NCBI RefSeq assembly: GCF_943193175.1
Contig: NZ_CALPDF010000012.1
Location: 39,978-103,977 of the forward strand
Source: Neobacillus muris
GTDB taxonomy: Bacteria > Bacillota > Bacilli > Bacillales > Cytobacillaceae
Length of the DNA: 64,000 bases
Reading direction: 5' to 3'
The translations under genes were made by a program, and so were the position numbers. Below the pieces are notes generated by a model. It made no database searches and was not told where the DNA came from. It saw only the letters and a list, made by a program, of their open reading frames with translations. Below are positions 17,222-25,646 of the stretch, one piece after another (position 1 is the stretch's first letter; the number at the start of each line of letters is the position of its first letter).

Positions 17222-17325
17222 ACTTCCCTACGCTGGTATTACCCAGATCAGGTTCATAAGAGTCCCGAAGTTACACTTCAATCTCAGCCTTTTAAAAAGG
17301 CACCTCTAGCGGATTGCTTCCTATT
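17222..17325 (-). ncRNA. TPP riboswitch (THI element)
   Basis: On the minus strand the leader has the canonical thi-box blocks: TAGAGGTGCC, GGCTGAGAT (the CUGAGA pyrimidine sensor), GACTCTTATGAACCTGATC and GGGTAATACCAGCGTAGGGA. Together they form the P1-P5 aptamer. Binding of thiamine pyrophosphate would favour the downstream terminator and shut off tenI-thiO-thiS-thiG-thiF. Confidence 0.95.
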
Positions 17326-17349
17326 CATTTGTAAAATTTATCTGCACGT

Positions 17350-17380
17350 ATAATACTATCACTTGGAAATGAAAAGTCAA
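17350..17380 (-). promoter_or_regulatory. Promoter of the thi operon
   Basis: Reading the minus strand: TTGACT (17380-17375), then TATTAT (17355-17350) at 19 bases. A TAGTAT three bases nearer gives 16-base spacing. It lies immediately upstream of the TPP aptamer. Confidence 0.5.
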
Positions 17381-17385
17381 ATAAT

Positions 17386-18255
17386 TTAGTTTATTGGAAA
17401 TCTATCAAACGATATACAGGAAGAAGGGCGCTTTGGCACGACTTGCATCATAATTTTGGTGACATATTGTTCCTTGTCATTCTTAACCACCGAATCATAG
17501 ATATACTCTTCAAAAACATAATCCCCTAAGGTCAAATCAAGAAGTTCCATCTCTATAAAGAGCCGTTTATAGGTCTGATGGATTGTTTTTTCATCCCCAA
17601 TATGGTACCCAATGAGAAAATCACCTTTCACAGCCTGAAAATAAGGAAATCCTGCTCTTGGATGCGGCTGCTCAATATATAAATAGCTATAATGAGAGAA
17701 TTCCCCCTTTAGTATATGTTCGCGTTTGGTAATGCTCCCGATTGGATAGCCTGAATCCAGCTGTGAACGGTTTAATTCATTAATAAAATCGGAAACCACT
17801 TCAATAAATTCTTTATCAGAGACATTTTCAATATTTCTGCTTAAATAAAGGGTTGCTTCAGGCAATGGCTCAAACGTGATTTGCTGAAAATCAAGCTCTA
17901 ACGCTTTTTCCATTAACGCGATATTTGCATCGATCATTCTTTCCTTCATTTCAATATCCTGGCGTTTTTTCACAATCTCTTCTTTTTTCTGATACATTAA
18001 GGACAAAAATTTTTCAGGTGACTTATTTTGCATGTAATGTTGAATATCATGAAGTGACATGCCCAGATCCTTTAATAAATCAATCACCAAGAATAACTCG
18101 ATTTGGTGAATGGAATAGTAACGGTACCCTTTTTCATTTTTCAAAACTGGAGACAAAAGTCCAATTTGATCGTAATAAAAAAGGGTCTGTTTATTAACTT
18201 TGCACAGCTTCGCAAATTCACCTGTCGTTAAATATTTGCTGTCTTTTTTGTTCAT
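17386..18255 (-). CDS. MerR-family regulator of multidrug efflux (BmrR/BltR-like)
   Basis: 289 residues. The N-terminal MerR winged helix reads YLTTGEFAKLCKVNKQTLFYYDQIGLL, with the second wing at GYRYYSIHQIELF. A coiled-coil dimer helix (about residues 75-115) follows, and then an effector-binding domain of GyrI/BmrR type of about 150 residues. It is divergent from a Bmr-type transporter, and the shared intergenic region contains a 19-base-spacer promoter with a dyad, the classical MerR target. It therefore probably activates the pump on binding a lipophilic cation; the ligand is unknown. B. subtilis bltR-blt and bmr-bmrR are the obvious analogues. Confidence 0.88.
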   Translation of the reverse strand: MNKKDSKYLTTGEFAKLCKVNKQTLFYYDQIGLLSPVLKNEKGYRYYSIHQIELFLVIDLLKDLGMSLHDIQHYMQNKSPEKFLSLMYQKKEEIVKKRQDIEMKERMIDANIALMEKALELDFQQITFEPLPEATLYLSRNIENVSDKEFIEVVSDFINELNRSQLDSGYPIGSITKREHILKGEFSHYSYLYIEQPHPRAGFPYFQAVKGDFLIGYHIGDEKTIHQTYKRLFIEMELLDLTLGDYVFEEYIYDSVVKNDKEQYVTKIMMQVVPKRPSSCISFDRFPIN

Positions 18256-18273
18256 TTAAATAGAGCACCACCC

Positions 18274-18304
18274 TTGACTATATTGTAACTATATAGTTTA
18301 GGAT
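18274..18304 (+). promoter_or_regulatory. MerR-type promoter (19-base spacer) with operator dyad
   Basis: TTGACT (18274-18279), 19 bases, TAGGAT (18299-18304). ACTATAT (18277-18283) and ATATAGT (18291-18297) form a perfect dyad within the overlong spacer, as in bmr/blt promoters activated by untwisting of DNA. Confidence 0.8.
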
Positions 18305-18359
18305 GATAATTGTAAACAAACGATAGCGGTTATCACCCTTGTTAAGGAGAGAGCAGAAG

Positions 18360-19553
18360 ATGAAGGGTCAAAAAATCACTTTAGGAATCTTATTATTGAA
18401 TTTATTTATTGCTTTTTTGGGCATTGGGCTTGTCATTCCGGTCTTGCCTGCCCTATTGGATGAATTAGGAATTACCGGAACCACCGTAGGGTATTTGACA
18501 GCCACTTTTGCATTGGCCCAATTGATCGTTTCACCGATAGCCGGGAAAGCGGCCGATCGATTTGGCAGAAAAATATTGATTGTTATAGGTTTATTTATTT
18601 TTGGCCTTTCCGAATTTTTATTTGGAATTGGGAAAGAGATTGCGATGCTATTTTTTTCCCGTTTTTTAGGCGGTGTCAGTGCCGCATTCATTATGCCGGC
18701 GGTGACAGCCTTTATTGCAGATATCACCAATTTTGACACCCGCCCTAAAGCACTTGGGTATATGTCAGCGGCTATTAGTACGGGGTTTATTATTGGTCCG
18801 GGGATAGGTGGATTTTTAGCGGAATTTGGTTCGCGGATTCCATTTTTCTTTGCAGGTGGACTTGGCGCCATTGCTGGGGTCCTGTCTATTGTGTTATTGT
18901 CTGAGCCAGACCGTTCAGAACAAAATATGGAAAATGGGGCAGAAGGGAAGAAAAGCATCAAACGTATTTTTGCTCCGAAGTATTCTTTTGCGTTTATGTT
19001 AATTTTCATCACTTCCTTTGGTTTAGCCGCCTTTGAATCTTTTTTTAGCCTGTTTGTGGACCATAAATTTCAATTTAGGCCATCTGAAATTGCTATTGTC
19101 ATTATGGGCGGCGCCATTTTGGGCGCCGTGTCACAGGTCATTTTATTTGATAAGCTGACACGCTTTTTGGGTGAAATTAAACTGATTCGATATAGCTTAA
19201 TCGTATCAGCCGTACTTGTTTATTGTATGACGGTTGTTCATTCGTATTTCTATATCTTACTGGTAACATGTATTGTTTTTGTAGGGTTTGATTTATTCCG
19301 TCCAGCTGTTACTTCTTATCTTTCCAATATGGCCGGGGATGAACAAGGTTTCGTTGGGGGAATGAACTCGATGTTTACGAGTTTGGCGAATATCAGCGGC
19401 CCGATTATCGGGGGGATATTGTTTGATATTGATATTGACTACCCTTACTATTTTGCCGCGGTTGTATTAGCTCTTGGAGTCGTTTTATCATGGCTGTGGA
19501 CCAAGGCTGCTGATTCTTCTAACGAAAAGAAGACAGGCGTTGCTGACTATTAA
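18360..19553 (+). CDS. MFS multidrug efflux transporter (Bmr/Blt/NorA type)
   Basis: 397 residues, 12 predicted transmembrane segments. FLGIGLVIPVLPALLDELG in TM1 and the motif A loop GKAADRFGRKILI between TM2 and TM3 are typical of DHA1 drug:proton antiporters. GYMSAAISTGFIIGPGIGG is motif C of antiporters in TM5. AAGGAGAG lies before ATG 18360. The promoter is of MerR-activated type and the regulator is divergent. It probably exports several hydrophobic cations. A perfect terminator follows. Confidence 0.9.
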   Translation: MKGQKITLGILLLNLFIAFLGIGLVIPVLPALLDELGITGTTVGYLTATFALAQLIVSPIAGKAADRFGRKILIVIGLFIFGLSEFLFGIGKEIAMLFFSRFLGGVSAAFIMPAVTAFIADITNFDTRPKALGYMSAAISTGFIIGPGIGGFLAEFGSRIPFFFAGGLGAIAGVLSIVLLSEPDRSEQNMENGAEGKKSIKRIFAPKYSFAFMLIFITSFGLAAFESFFSLFVDHKFQFRPSEIAIVIMGGAILGAVSQVILFDKLTRFLGEIKLIRYSLIVSAVLVYCMTVVHSYFYILLVTCIVFVGFDLFRPAVTSYLSNMAGDEQGFVGGMNSMFTSLANISGPIIGGILFDIDIDYPYYFAAVVLALGVVLSWLWTKAADSSNEKKTGVADY

Positions 19554-19602
19554 TGAGGCCCTCGGGCCGTGAGCTAATTCAACAATACGAACCATTAGGG
19601 CG

Positions 19603-19634
19603 GCCCAAAAGGAATTTAATCCTTTTGGGCTTTT
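19603..19634 (+). terminator. Terminator of the MFS gene
   Basis: GCCCAAAAGGA (19603-19613) pairs with TCCTTTTGGGC (19620-19630) and is followed by TTTT. Confidence 0.85.
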
Positions 19635-19718
19635 AAAAGTGGATGCGCATGAGACTTGTTATCTGTTGAACCTTTTGGTAAAAGGTAGTATGAAGCGAAA
19701 TAAAATCTGCCAACGGGC

Positions 19719-19748
19719 TTGACATGATAAAAAGAACTAATGTAAAAT
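19719..19748 (+). promoter_or_regulatory. Sigma-A promoter of the L33 gene
   Basis: TTGACA (19719-19724), 18 bases, TAAAAT (19743-19748). The Zur box starts 6 bases after the -10 hexamer. Confidence 0.6.
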
Positions 19749-19753
19749 GCAAA

Positions 19754-19768
19754 TCGTAATGATTTCGA
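19754..19768 (+). promoter_or_regulatory. Zur box upstream of rpmG
   Basis: TCGTAATGATTTCGA differs by one base from the symmetric Bacillus Zur core TCGTAATNATTACGA and is embedded in AAATCG...CGATTT. Its position over the start of transcription predicts zinc-dependent repression. Confidence 0.8.
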
Positions 19769-19791
19769 TTTAATTAAAAGGAGGAAAAACG

Positions 19792-19941
19792 ATGAGAGTA
19801 AAAATCACACTTCAGTGTACAGAAACAGGAGATAGAAATTACCTGACAACGAAAAACAAAAGAAATAATCCTGAACGGCTGGAATTAAGGAAATTCTCTC
19901 CCAGATTGAAACGATATACTCTACATAGAGAAACGAAGTAG
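19792..19941 (+). CDS. rpmG: Ribosomal protein L33, zinc-independent form
   Basis: 49 residues. The core [20 protein letters not shown] and C-terminal RYTLHRETK identify bacterial L33. The two CxxC pairs of the zinc-binding form are absent (only one cysteine, QCTETGD; SPRL replaces CPRC). This is the C-minus paralogue made when zinc is scarce, freeing ribosomal zinc. AAAGGAGG lies before ATG 19792. A Zur box in the promoter and a zinc GTPase gene downstream support that role. Confidence 0.92.
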   Translation: MRVKITLQCTETGDRNYLTTKNKRNNPERLELRKFSPRLKRYTLHRETK

Positions 19942-20011
19942 ACAGGTTGATTCATGATAGTTTGATTTGACGGGCCATAATTATGTTTCATGGGGAAGCA
20001 TAATTTTTAAA

Positions 20012-20026
20012 TCGTAATGATTTTGT
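20012..20026 (+). promoter_or_regulatory. Zur-like box upstream of the COG0523 GTPase
   Basis: TCGTAATGATTTTGT keeps the full left half-site and a degenerate right half of the Zur palindrome. It lies 28 bases before the GTPase start, preceded by AAA as in other boxes of this locus. Confidence 0.65.
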
Positions 20027-20053
20027 TTTAACAAATAGAAAGGAACGATTAAC

Positions 20054-21256
20054 ATGCAAAATACGAAAATTCCAGTAACCGTTTTAAGTGGCTATTTAGG
20101 TGCAGGGAAGACAACCTTATTAAATCATATCCTTCGAAACAGAGAGGGGTTAAAGGTAGCGGTCATTGTAAATGACATGAGTGAAATTAACGTGGATGCC
20201 GAATTGGTGAAACAAGGAGGCGGGCTGAATCGGACAGAGGAAAAGCTGGTGGAATTATCAAATGGGTGCATATGCTGTACATTAAGAGAGGACTTACTAA
20301 TAGAAGTGGAGCGGCTGGCCAAATTAGGAAATATTGATTATATCGTAATAGAATCAACTGGAATAAGTGAACCAGTACCAGTTGCTCAGACCTTTTCTTA
20401 TATTGATGAAGAATTGGGAATCGATCTTACAAAATATTGCAGACTAGATACCATGGTTACGGTTGTGGATGTCAATCGGTTTTGGCATGATTTTTCCTCA
20501 GGTGACCTCCTCCTGGAAAGAAGCCAGGCATTAGGTGAAGATGATGATCGTTCCGTTGCAGACCTATTGATTGACCAGATTGAGTTTTGTGATGTGTTAC
20601 TTCTTAATAAATGCGATTTATTGGAAGAAGAGCAAGTAAAACAGCTGGAGATCTTTTTAAGAAAGCTGCAGCCCGGGGCTAAACTATACCGCTCCGTAAA
20701 GGGGAATATACCGATTTCAGAAATTTTGAATACGGGATTATTTAATTTCGAAGCAGCCAGTCAATCGGCTGGCTGGTTAAAAGAGCTGGAAGCACCGGAG
20801 CATACGCCGGAAACGGAGGAGTACGGGATTAGTTCCTTTGTTTATAGAAGTTCGCTCCCATTCCATTCCGAAAGATTTAGTCAATGGGCGGAAGAGATTC
20901 CTGCAGAAATCGTAAGGGCGAAGGGGATTGTCTGGTGTGCAACCAGGAATGACCTTGCTTTATTGTTCTCTCAAGCAGGCCCTTCCGTTCAATTAGAGCC
21001 TGTTTCTTATTGGGTTGCCTCATTGCCCCCGCAGCAGCAAGCCCAATATTTAAAGGAAAATCCTGAATTGAAAATTGACTGGGATGAAAAATTTGGTGAT
21101 CGGAAGAATGAACTAGTGCTAATCGGCATTGATATGGACAAAAACGGTGTGAAAGCCTCCTTAGATAGCTGTTTGCTGACGGAAGAGGAGATGGCATTAG
21201 ACTGGAACAAAATGAATGATCCTTTTGGGTGGACAGTAACTGCTGCAATAGGATGA
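20054..21256 (+). CDS. COG0523 zinc-metallochaperone GTPase (YciC/ZagA-like)
   Basis: 400-residue G3E-family GTPase. Walker A is [13 protein letters not shown]. The metal-binding CxCC motif is [11 protein letters not shown] near residue 74, Walker B/switch is [15 protein letters not shown], and the base-recognition motif is LLNKCDL. The C-terminal CobW_C domain (about 265-370) is present. COG0523 proteins insert or deliver metal under limitation; ZagA (YciC) of B. subtilis is Zur-repressed and supports folate synthesis in zinc starvation. The Zur-like box and the adjacent L33 gene support zinc over cobalt or nickel. No His-rich tail is visible. A strong hairpin follows. Confidence 0.92.
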   Translation: MQNTKIPVTVLSGYLGAGKTTLLNHILRNREGLKVAVIVNDMSEINVDAELVKQGGGLNRTEEKLVELSNGCICCTLREDLLIEVERLAKLGNIDYIVIESTGISEPVPVAQTFSYIDEELGIDLTKYCRLDTMVTVVDVNRFWHDFSSGDLLLERSQALGEDDDRSVADLLIDQIEFCDVLLLNKCDLLEEEQVKQLEIFLRKLQPGAKLYRSVKGNIPISEILNTGLFNFEAASQSAGWLKELEAPEHTPETEEYGISSFVYRSSLPFHSERFSQWAEEIPAEIVRAKGIVWCATRNDLALLFSQAGPSVQLEPVSYWVASLPPQQQAQYLKENPELKIDWDEKFGDRKNELVLIGIDMDKNGVKASLDSCLLTEEEMALDWNKMNDPFGWTVTAAIG

Positions 21257-21265
21257 TACAGATAT

Positions 21266-21313
21266 CCCCTGACCATACTAGTTAGTCCTATTAACAAGTA
21301 TGGTCAGGGGTTT
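21266..21313. terminator. Terminator between convergent zinc genes
   Basis: CCCCTGACCATACT (21266-21279) pairs perfectly with AGTATGGTCAGGGG (21297-21310), followed by TTTATG. It separates the GTPase from the convergent YcgQ-like gene. Confidence 0.8.
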
Positions 21314-21335
21314 ATGATTTCTAAAAATAAAGGAT

Positions 21336-22265
21336 TTAATAAATCTGTACACCTACATCGAACACATATGGCTGCTGAGGAGCAGTGATTTTGGAAAGCT
21401 GGGTAATATTTAGTACGGGTATCGTTTCCCCATTATATTGGGCTTGATCAATCGTGCCTGTAACTTGAACCCATTGGTCATTGGGCAAGGCAGCGACATT
21501 TCCTTTTGCCATCACTCCATAGACGGAGGCATCAGCAACACAGCAAGTGATACCAAATCGGGCCACAACAATTTCGTCTTGCATAAAGTTCTTTTCCCGA
21601 TAGACGAACCCTTTTGTCGTAACCGTTTTTCCGACCATGCTGTTTAGATTATCTTGAATAATCGTCATCATGTTCACATATTGATCATCCTCAATGTGAA
21701 TCGTCTTTGCCTTTAATAATTGATCCTTCATGGCTTCGTATTCCGATTGCGTTATCGGGTCAGGCTGATCCTCTAACACACTTTTTGGATTGGATGCAGC
21801 GTCTGTTGTGCTGGAATCGGCTGCAGGACTTGATTGGGTGCCGTTTTTTGCAGCCGTTATGTTAGCGGATGTTTGCGAGCTTGTACCCAGTTTAATGTTC
21901 CTGTTCATGGCGACAGAGCTATCAAGGACATTGTTGCCGAAAAGAAATCCCGTGGCGATTGGAATAATAAACAATGAATAAAGGAACAGACTTTTCCATT
22001 TGGACGCAGGATAGGCGTGTTCTCCGTCACAATCGCAATGGTATGACTGATTTTGCCCCGAAGTCCCTCTTAAAATCAATAGGACACTAAGGATCAATAA
22101 TACAAACAGAGTAGAGTATATGAAGCGAACCATTTTTGGCGCAATCAATAGAGAAATATCATTGGTTAACAGTAATTTAAATAAAAGCAGCATAAAACCT
22201 ATTAAAATCATCCCTCTGATAAGATAATGAAAGGAAAAATCGCGATCTTCATTGGACTTCATCAT
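21336..22265 (-). CDS. TIGR03943 family permease subunit (YcgQ-like)
   Basis: 309 residues. Two N-terminal membrane segments (about 10-30 and 40-60) are followed by a cytoplasmic stretch with CDCDGEHAY, a third segment (YSLFIIPIATGFLFG), then an extracytoplasmic low-complexity Ser/Ala/Thr linker. The C-terminal domain reads GKTVTTKGFVYREKNFM and RFGITCCVADASVYG, the hallmark of TIGR03943. This family is always paired with a DUF318 permease, as here (12-base gap, same strand). Together they may move a metal or small solute. The Zur box before the permease suggests zinc; this is inference. Confidence 0.85.
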   Translation of the reverse strand: MMKSNEDRDFSFHYLIRGMILIGFMLLLFKLLLTNDISLLIAPKMVRFIYSTLFVLLILSVLLILRGTSGQNQSYHCDCDGEHAYPASKWKSLFLYSLFIIPIATGFLFGNNVLDSSVAMNRNIKLGTSSQTSANITAAKNGTQSSPAADSSTTDAASNPKSVLEDQPDPITQSEYEAMKDQLLKAKTIHIEDDQYVNMMTIIQDNLNSMVGKTVTTKGFVYREKNFMQDEIVVARFGITCCVADASVYGVMAKGNVAALPNDQWVQVTGTIDQAQYNGETIPVLNITQLSKITAPQQPYVFDVGVQIY

Positions 22266-22277
22266 TTTGCCCCCCTT

Positions 22278-23288
22278 TTATTTAAAAAATAGCTGAAAGA
22301 TATAGACGGAAAAATAGACGACAAGTGGAGTGACGAACAGCAAATAGAGGACAAACTTTTTCTTAAAATAACCAAATAACATCAAGGTGTTTTTGATATC
22401 TATCATTGGGCCGAAAACTAAAAAAGCAAGAATAGAGCCTTCTGTAAAGGTTGAGCCAAACGAAGAGGCAACAAAGGCATCGGCTGAAGAGCAGACGGAA
22501 AGGACAAAAGCAAAGCCCATCATAACCCCTGGTGCAAGGGTGGTGCTTGTCCCTAATGATAAAAGGGCATTACGGTCAAAGAAGGCTTGAAACAGACTTG
22601 CAAGAAGTGCGCCTATGAATAAATACTTTCCAGTATCAAATAATTCATCACTTGCATGATAGAAGGTTTCCAATAGTTTGTTTCCTTTTTGATGGTGGTG
22701 ATGATGATGTCGATGTTCATCTTGTTTTGTTTTTAAAATATTTTCTCTTTTGAAGCGTCTGTAAATGATGAATCCAATGAGAATGGAACTAATAAATCCG
22801 ATAAGCATTCTGGCATTGGCGATATAGGGCGTGCCTTTAAATGCAAAATAGGTGGAAGTATAAACGACAGGGTTTAAGATGGGGGCACTGAGCATAAACA
22901 CTACTCCTGCATGGGACGGCATGCCCTTTTTGATTAACCTGCAGACTACGGGAATGATGGCACACTCACATATTGGAAAGATGATTCCTAGTAAAGCAGC
23001 GGGTATGAGGGCCAAATAGGCGTTACGAGGCAAAATCCTTCTAATGGCCTCTTCAGATACAAAGGCTTGAATAATGGCCGAAACAAAGACTCCCAGTAGA
23101 ATAAAAGGAATGGCCTCCAAAATAATGCTGAGAAAAATGGTATTTACATTAAAGAACGTACTGGGGATTCTAGTAAAAAATGATAGGTTCTTGATTTCCT
23201 CTGCAAAGAAAAAGAGAAATAGGATGAAAAAAAACAATAGAAAAACGAGACTGTCTTTTACCAATTTATTAATAAGTGCCACATTCAT
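22278..23288 (-). CDS. DUF318/YraQ-type permease (YcgR-like)
   Basis: 336 residues, 8-10 transmembrane segments of the PF03773 permease family. ILLGVFVSAIIQAFVSEE, FPICECAIIPVVCRLIKKG (Pro and Cys in the membrane) and VCSSADAFVASSFG are the conserved membrane blocks. The cytoplasmic loop EHRHHHHHHQKG near residue 192 is a probable metal-binding patch. It is first gene of a two-gene unit with the TIGR03943 protein. A perfect Zur box lies about 90 bases upstream, so expression under zinc starvation and a part in zinc handling are inferred. Confidence 0.85.
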   Translation of the reverse strand: MNVALINKLVKDSLVFLLFFFILFLFFFAEEIKNLSFFTRIPSTFFNVNTIFLSIILEAIPFILLGVFVSAIIQAFVSEEAIRRILPRNAYLALIPAALLGIIFPICECAIIPVVCRLIKKGMPSHAGVVFMLSAPILNPVVYTSTYFAFKGTPYIANARMLIGFISSILIGFIIYRRFKRENILKTKQDEHRHHHHHHQKGNKLLETFYHASDELFDTGKYLFIGALLASLFQAFFDRNALLSLGTSTTLAPGVMMGFAFVLSVCSSADAFVASSFGSTFTEGSILAFLVFGPMIDIKNTLMLFGYFKKKFVLYLLFVTPLVVYFSVYIFQLFFK

Positions 23289-23379
23289 TCTCCTTTCTTG
23301 GAACGGTCATTCCTATTCTATTTATATGCTTGTGCAGTTCAATCATTTCACTCAATGATGAAATGATATAAGAAATAAT

Positions 23380-23394
23380 TCGTAATAATTACGA
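23380..23394. promoter_or_regulatory. Perfect Zur box between permease and spoIIP-like gene
   Basis: TCGTAATAATTACGA is an exact 15-base palindrome matching TCGTAATNATTACGA, with AAAT...ATTTGTT flanks. It lies in the divergent region and most likely controls the ycgR-ycgQ-like pair. Confidence 0.88.
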
Positions 23395-23429
23395 TTTGTT
23401 AAACTACTAAAATGATTATTCGCCTTAAA

Positions 23430-23444
23430 TCGTAATAATTCCTA
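23430..23444. promoter_or_regulatory. Second Zur half-site
   Basis: TCGTAATAATTCCTA keeps the left half of the Zur box intact; the right half is degraded. It is 50 bases from the perfect box, on the side of the spoIIP-like gene. Confidence 0.5.
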
Positions 23445-23564
23445 ATTAATAAAAATGAGGATGAATTTTTTCAATGGACAGCAGAGTCCCAATTATTTGT
23501 ATGGATGGTCAGTTTATGAAAAAAGCATTTTATTAAGTCTGAAAACCACCATTTCTTCCCCGAA

Positions 23565-24515
23565 ATGAATTCCCCTATATTGACAGCAAAAAATATGTCC
23601 AATATAGCCTTACAACTTGCAGTTACTATAAAACCAACAGATGCCAGAACCCTTCTCGGAAATGAACTGCCTGGATTACGATTATATGACACCGAGATTG
23701 TGGTGGCAGGAGAAGGGACAAACCTCACTAATCTTCCAACTGAATCTGCCCCTCCGTTAGAGGTTCTGCTGAATGAAAGGAAAGTATCTGAAGAATTATT
23801 AAAACAAGAGAATGTGCCACAAAACAATGCTGCTGTAACGGATCCCGAAACTAAAACCGTATTTATCTATCATAGCCACAGCTGGGAATCATTTCTTCCC
23901 TTGTTAGTGGGAGCATCCATACCAAATGAAGCTGTCAGTTCGGATGAAAGGGCAAATGTAGTGGGGCTCGGAGACCGGCTTGCAGCGGATTTAATGAACA
24001 AAGGGATTGGAGTTGAACACGATAAAACCAATATGACCCAAGAGCTAAAGAAAAAAGGCTGGACCTATACCAAAGCATATGCTGAGTCGCGGGAGATTGT
24101 TGAAGCAGCCGCCGCCAGTAACACAAAACTAAACTATTTTATTGACCTCCACCGTGATGATACCCGGAAAGAGATTACTACAAAGGCAATAAATGGAGTG
24201 AACTACGCAAGGCTCTATTTTGTCGTGGGAAAAGAAAATAAAAGTTATTTAGAAAATCTGGAGTTGGCGAAAGAACTAAACGAAAAATTAGAAAAGAGCT
24301 ATCCTGGCATTAGCAGAGGGGTTTTCCTAAAAACCTTTAAGGATGGAAATGGTGTATATAATCAAGATATTTCAAATAATGCGATGCTGCTGGAAGTCGG
24401 AGGGGTAGATAATACTTTAGAGGAACTTCAAAGAACGATTGATGTTTTTTCAGAGGTATTGGCTGAACAGTACTGGGAGTTTTACGAAGCAAAAGAGGTG
24501 AATGGAAATGGTTAA
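23565..24515 (+). CDS. SpoIIP-like peptidoglycan hydrolase, N-terminally truncated
   Basis: SpoIIP is an amidase/endopeptidase that degrades septal peptidoglycan in engulfment. Blocks present are IKPTDARTLLGNELPGL, IVVAGEGTNLTNLP, the catalytic IYHSHSWESFLP, LNYFIDLHRDD and NAMLLEVGG, so the whole catalytic domain is intact. The N-terminal membrane anchor is missing. ATG 23565 has no ribosome site. In the same frame the sequence upstream still resembles SpoIIP (KSENHHFFPE) but is broken by TGA at 23517-23519 and TAA at 23436-23438. The start region instead abuts Zur boxes. It is either a decaying paralogue or a cytosolic remnant; a second, intact spoIIP elsewhere is expected. Confidence 0.75.
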   Translation: MNSPILTAKNMSNIALQLAVTIKPTDARTLLGNELPGLRLYDTEIVVAGEGTNLTNLPTESAPPLEVLLNERKVSEELLKQENVPQNNAAVTDPETKTVFIYHSHSWESFLPLLVGASIPNEAVSSDERANVVGLGDRLAADLMNKGIGVEHDKTNMTQELKKKGWTYTKAYAESREIVEAAAASNTKLNYFIDLHRDDTRKEITTKAINGVNYARLYFVVGKENKSYLENLELAKELNEKLEKSYPGISRGVFLKTFKDGNGVYNQDISNNAMLLEVGGVDNTLEELQRTIDVFSEVLAEQYWEFYEAKEVNGNG

Positions 24516-24666
24516 ATCTCTGCCTGCTTCATTAAAATGGCTATTGTTCACATTTTTCAGCAGTACAGCCGCTTATTTCCTGCCTGGGATTTCTGCTATA
24601 ACGATAGCGGTATTTTCCACTGGCCTCCTATTTTCAATAGCGTATTTTTATAGGGAGCATCTTTAG
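24508..24666 (+). CDS. Small membrane protein overlapping the spoIIP-like stop
   Basis: 52 residues with two hydrophobic segments (WLLFTFFSSTAAYFLPGI and AITIAVFSTGLLFSIAYFY) and a basic-charged end YREHL. GAGGTG lies 7 bases before ATG 24508. The start lies inside the end of the spoIIP-like frame, so the two are translationally coupled. No family recognised. Confidence 0.6.
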   Translation: MVKSLPASLKWLLFTFFSSTAAYFLPGISAITIAVFSTGLLFSIAYFYREHL

Positions 24667-24844
24667 TCAATAGATAGAGTAACCATATTGCAGTCGGAGC
24701 ATGTCCTTGGTTTATTTTTCCCCCTACCATTACAATCGATGATTGCCAATGATTTGGAAATGACCGAGCTCGAATAAACCGTGCAGGTATATTTTTCAGA
24801 TTTTTTCAGATAGTAATCTAGATAATAAATGATGGGGTGAACGA

Positions 24845-25606
24845 ATGAAAAAACTTCCGATTTTTATTACAATGGGGATGATCTTATTATTTTTCGGTAC
24901 GACTGCCATGGCGTCAACAAAAGACGATGTGACAACTTCCGTTGAAAAATTCTTAAAGGCGCAAAAAAATTGTAATGCAGAAATGATGGCCGAGCATTCT
25001 GTCTATTTCCACAAGATTGACAATCTTAAGGAAATGTACACAAGATTCTGCCATGAAAATCCACTGCAGCAGGCCAGTATAACGAAGCTAAGTGTAATAA
25101 ATGAAGAGGCGGCATTGGTGTCCATTCAATCCAACTATAAAGAAATGATCAACATAAGGACCACTCCTGTCATTAAAAAGGATGGAAACTGGAAGATCGT
25201 CATCGGGGTTCCACCCTCAGGGGCAAAAAGTACAAATCCAGAAAATAGAGCAGGGGAGGATGCAGAAGTCACCCAGCTGTTTAAGGATTATGTTGACGCC
25301 ATAAAAACGGATGATCTAGAGAAAATGACAAACTTTATTAAAATTTTGCCTGATGCCGATCGTAAAAAAATAGAGGCTCATCTTAAGGGGTTAAGCATGC
25401 AGCCAGCACCTCAAATGATCACATATGGCATCAAACATATTTCGGATTCGTTGGCGATTGTTCAAGTGGAAATCAAATACCCAAACCTTAGCTTTACACA
25501 GAATTTAGCCGTTACAAAGGAAAACGCGCAATGGAAACTAGTTTTTGGGCATCCGTTGACCAATTCGTTTATTCCTAAAACTGGTAATCCGATCATGATA
25601 AAATAA
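24845..25606 (+). CDS. Secreted protein with two NTF2-like repeats, unknown function
   Basis: 253 residues. A signal peptide (MKKLPIFITMGMILLFFG, cleavage near TAMA-STK) is followed by two similar segments of about 100 residues, each ending in a K-x-[DE]-N/A-x-W-K-[IL]-V block (KDGNWKIVIG; KENAQWKLVFG). That is the pattern of duplicated SnoaL/NTF2-like or DUF4878-type folds. Location is probably extracellular or cell-wall. No catalytic motif seen. It stands alone with a terminator behind it. Confidence 0.7.
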   Translation: MKKLPIFITMGMILLFFGTTAMASTKDDVTTSVEKFLKAQKNCNAEMMAEHSVYFHKIDNLKEMYTRFCHENPLQQASITKLSVINEEAALVSIQSNYKEMINIRTTPVIKKDGNWKIVIGVPPSGAKSTNPENRAGEDAEVTQLFKDYVDAIKTDDLEKMTNFIKILPDADRKKIEAHLKGLSMQPAPQMITYGIKHISDSLAIVQVEIKYPNLSFTQNLAVTKENAQWKLVFGHPLTNSFIPKTGNPIMIK

Positions 25607-25617
25607 CTACAAATTTT

Positions 25618-25646
25618 AAACAGGCCGCTAGCTGGTCTGTTTTTTA
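25618..25646 (+). terminator. Terminator of the secreted-protein gene
   Basis: ACAGGCC pairs with GGTCTGT (one G-U) around CGCTAGCT, followed by TTTTTT. Confidence 0.7.

Noticed and set aside
16471..17223. Long tenI reading frame starting at 17223
   Set aside because: The first 37 codons run through the riboswitch terminator hairpin and have no homology to TenI.
18368..19012. 214-codon minus-strand ORF inside the MFS gene
   Set aside because: It is a shadow of the transporter frame with low-complexity composition, no ribosome site and no family resemblance.
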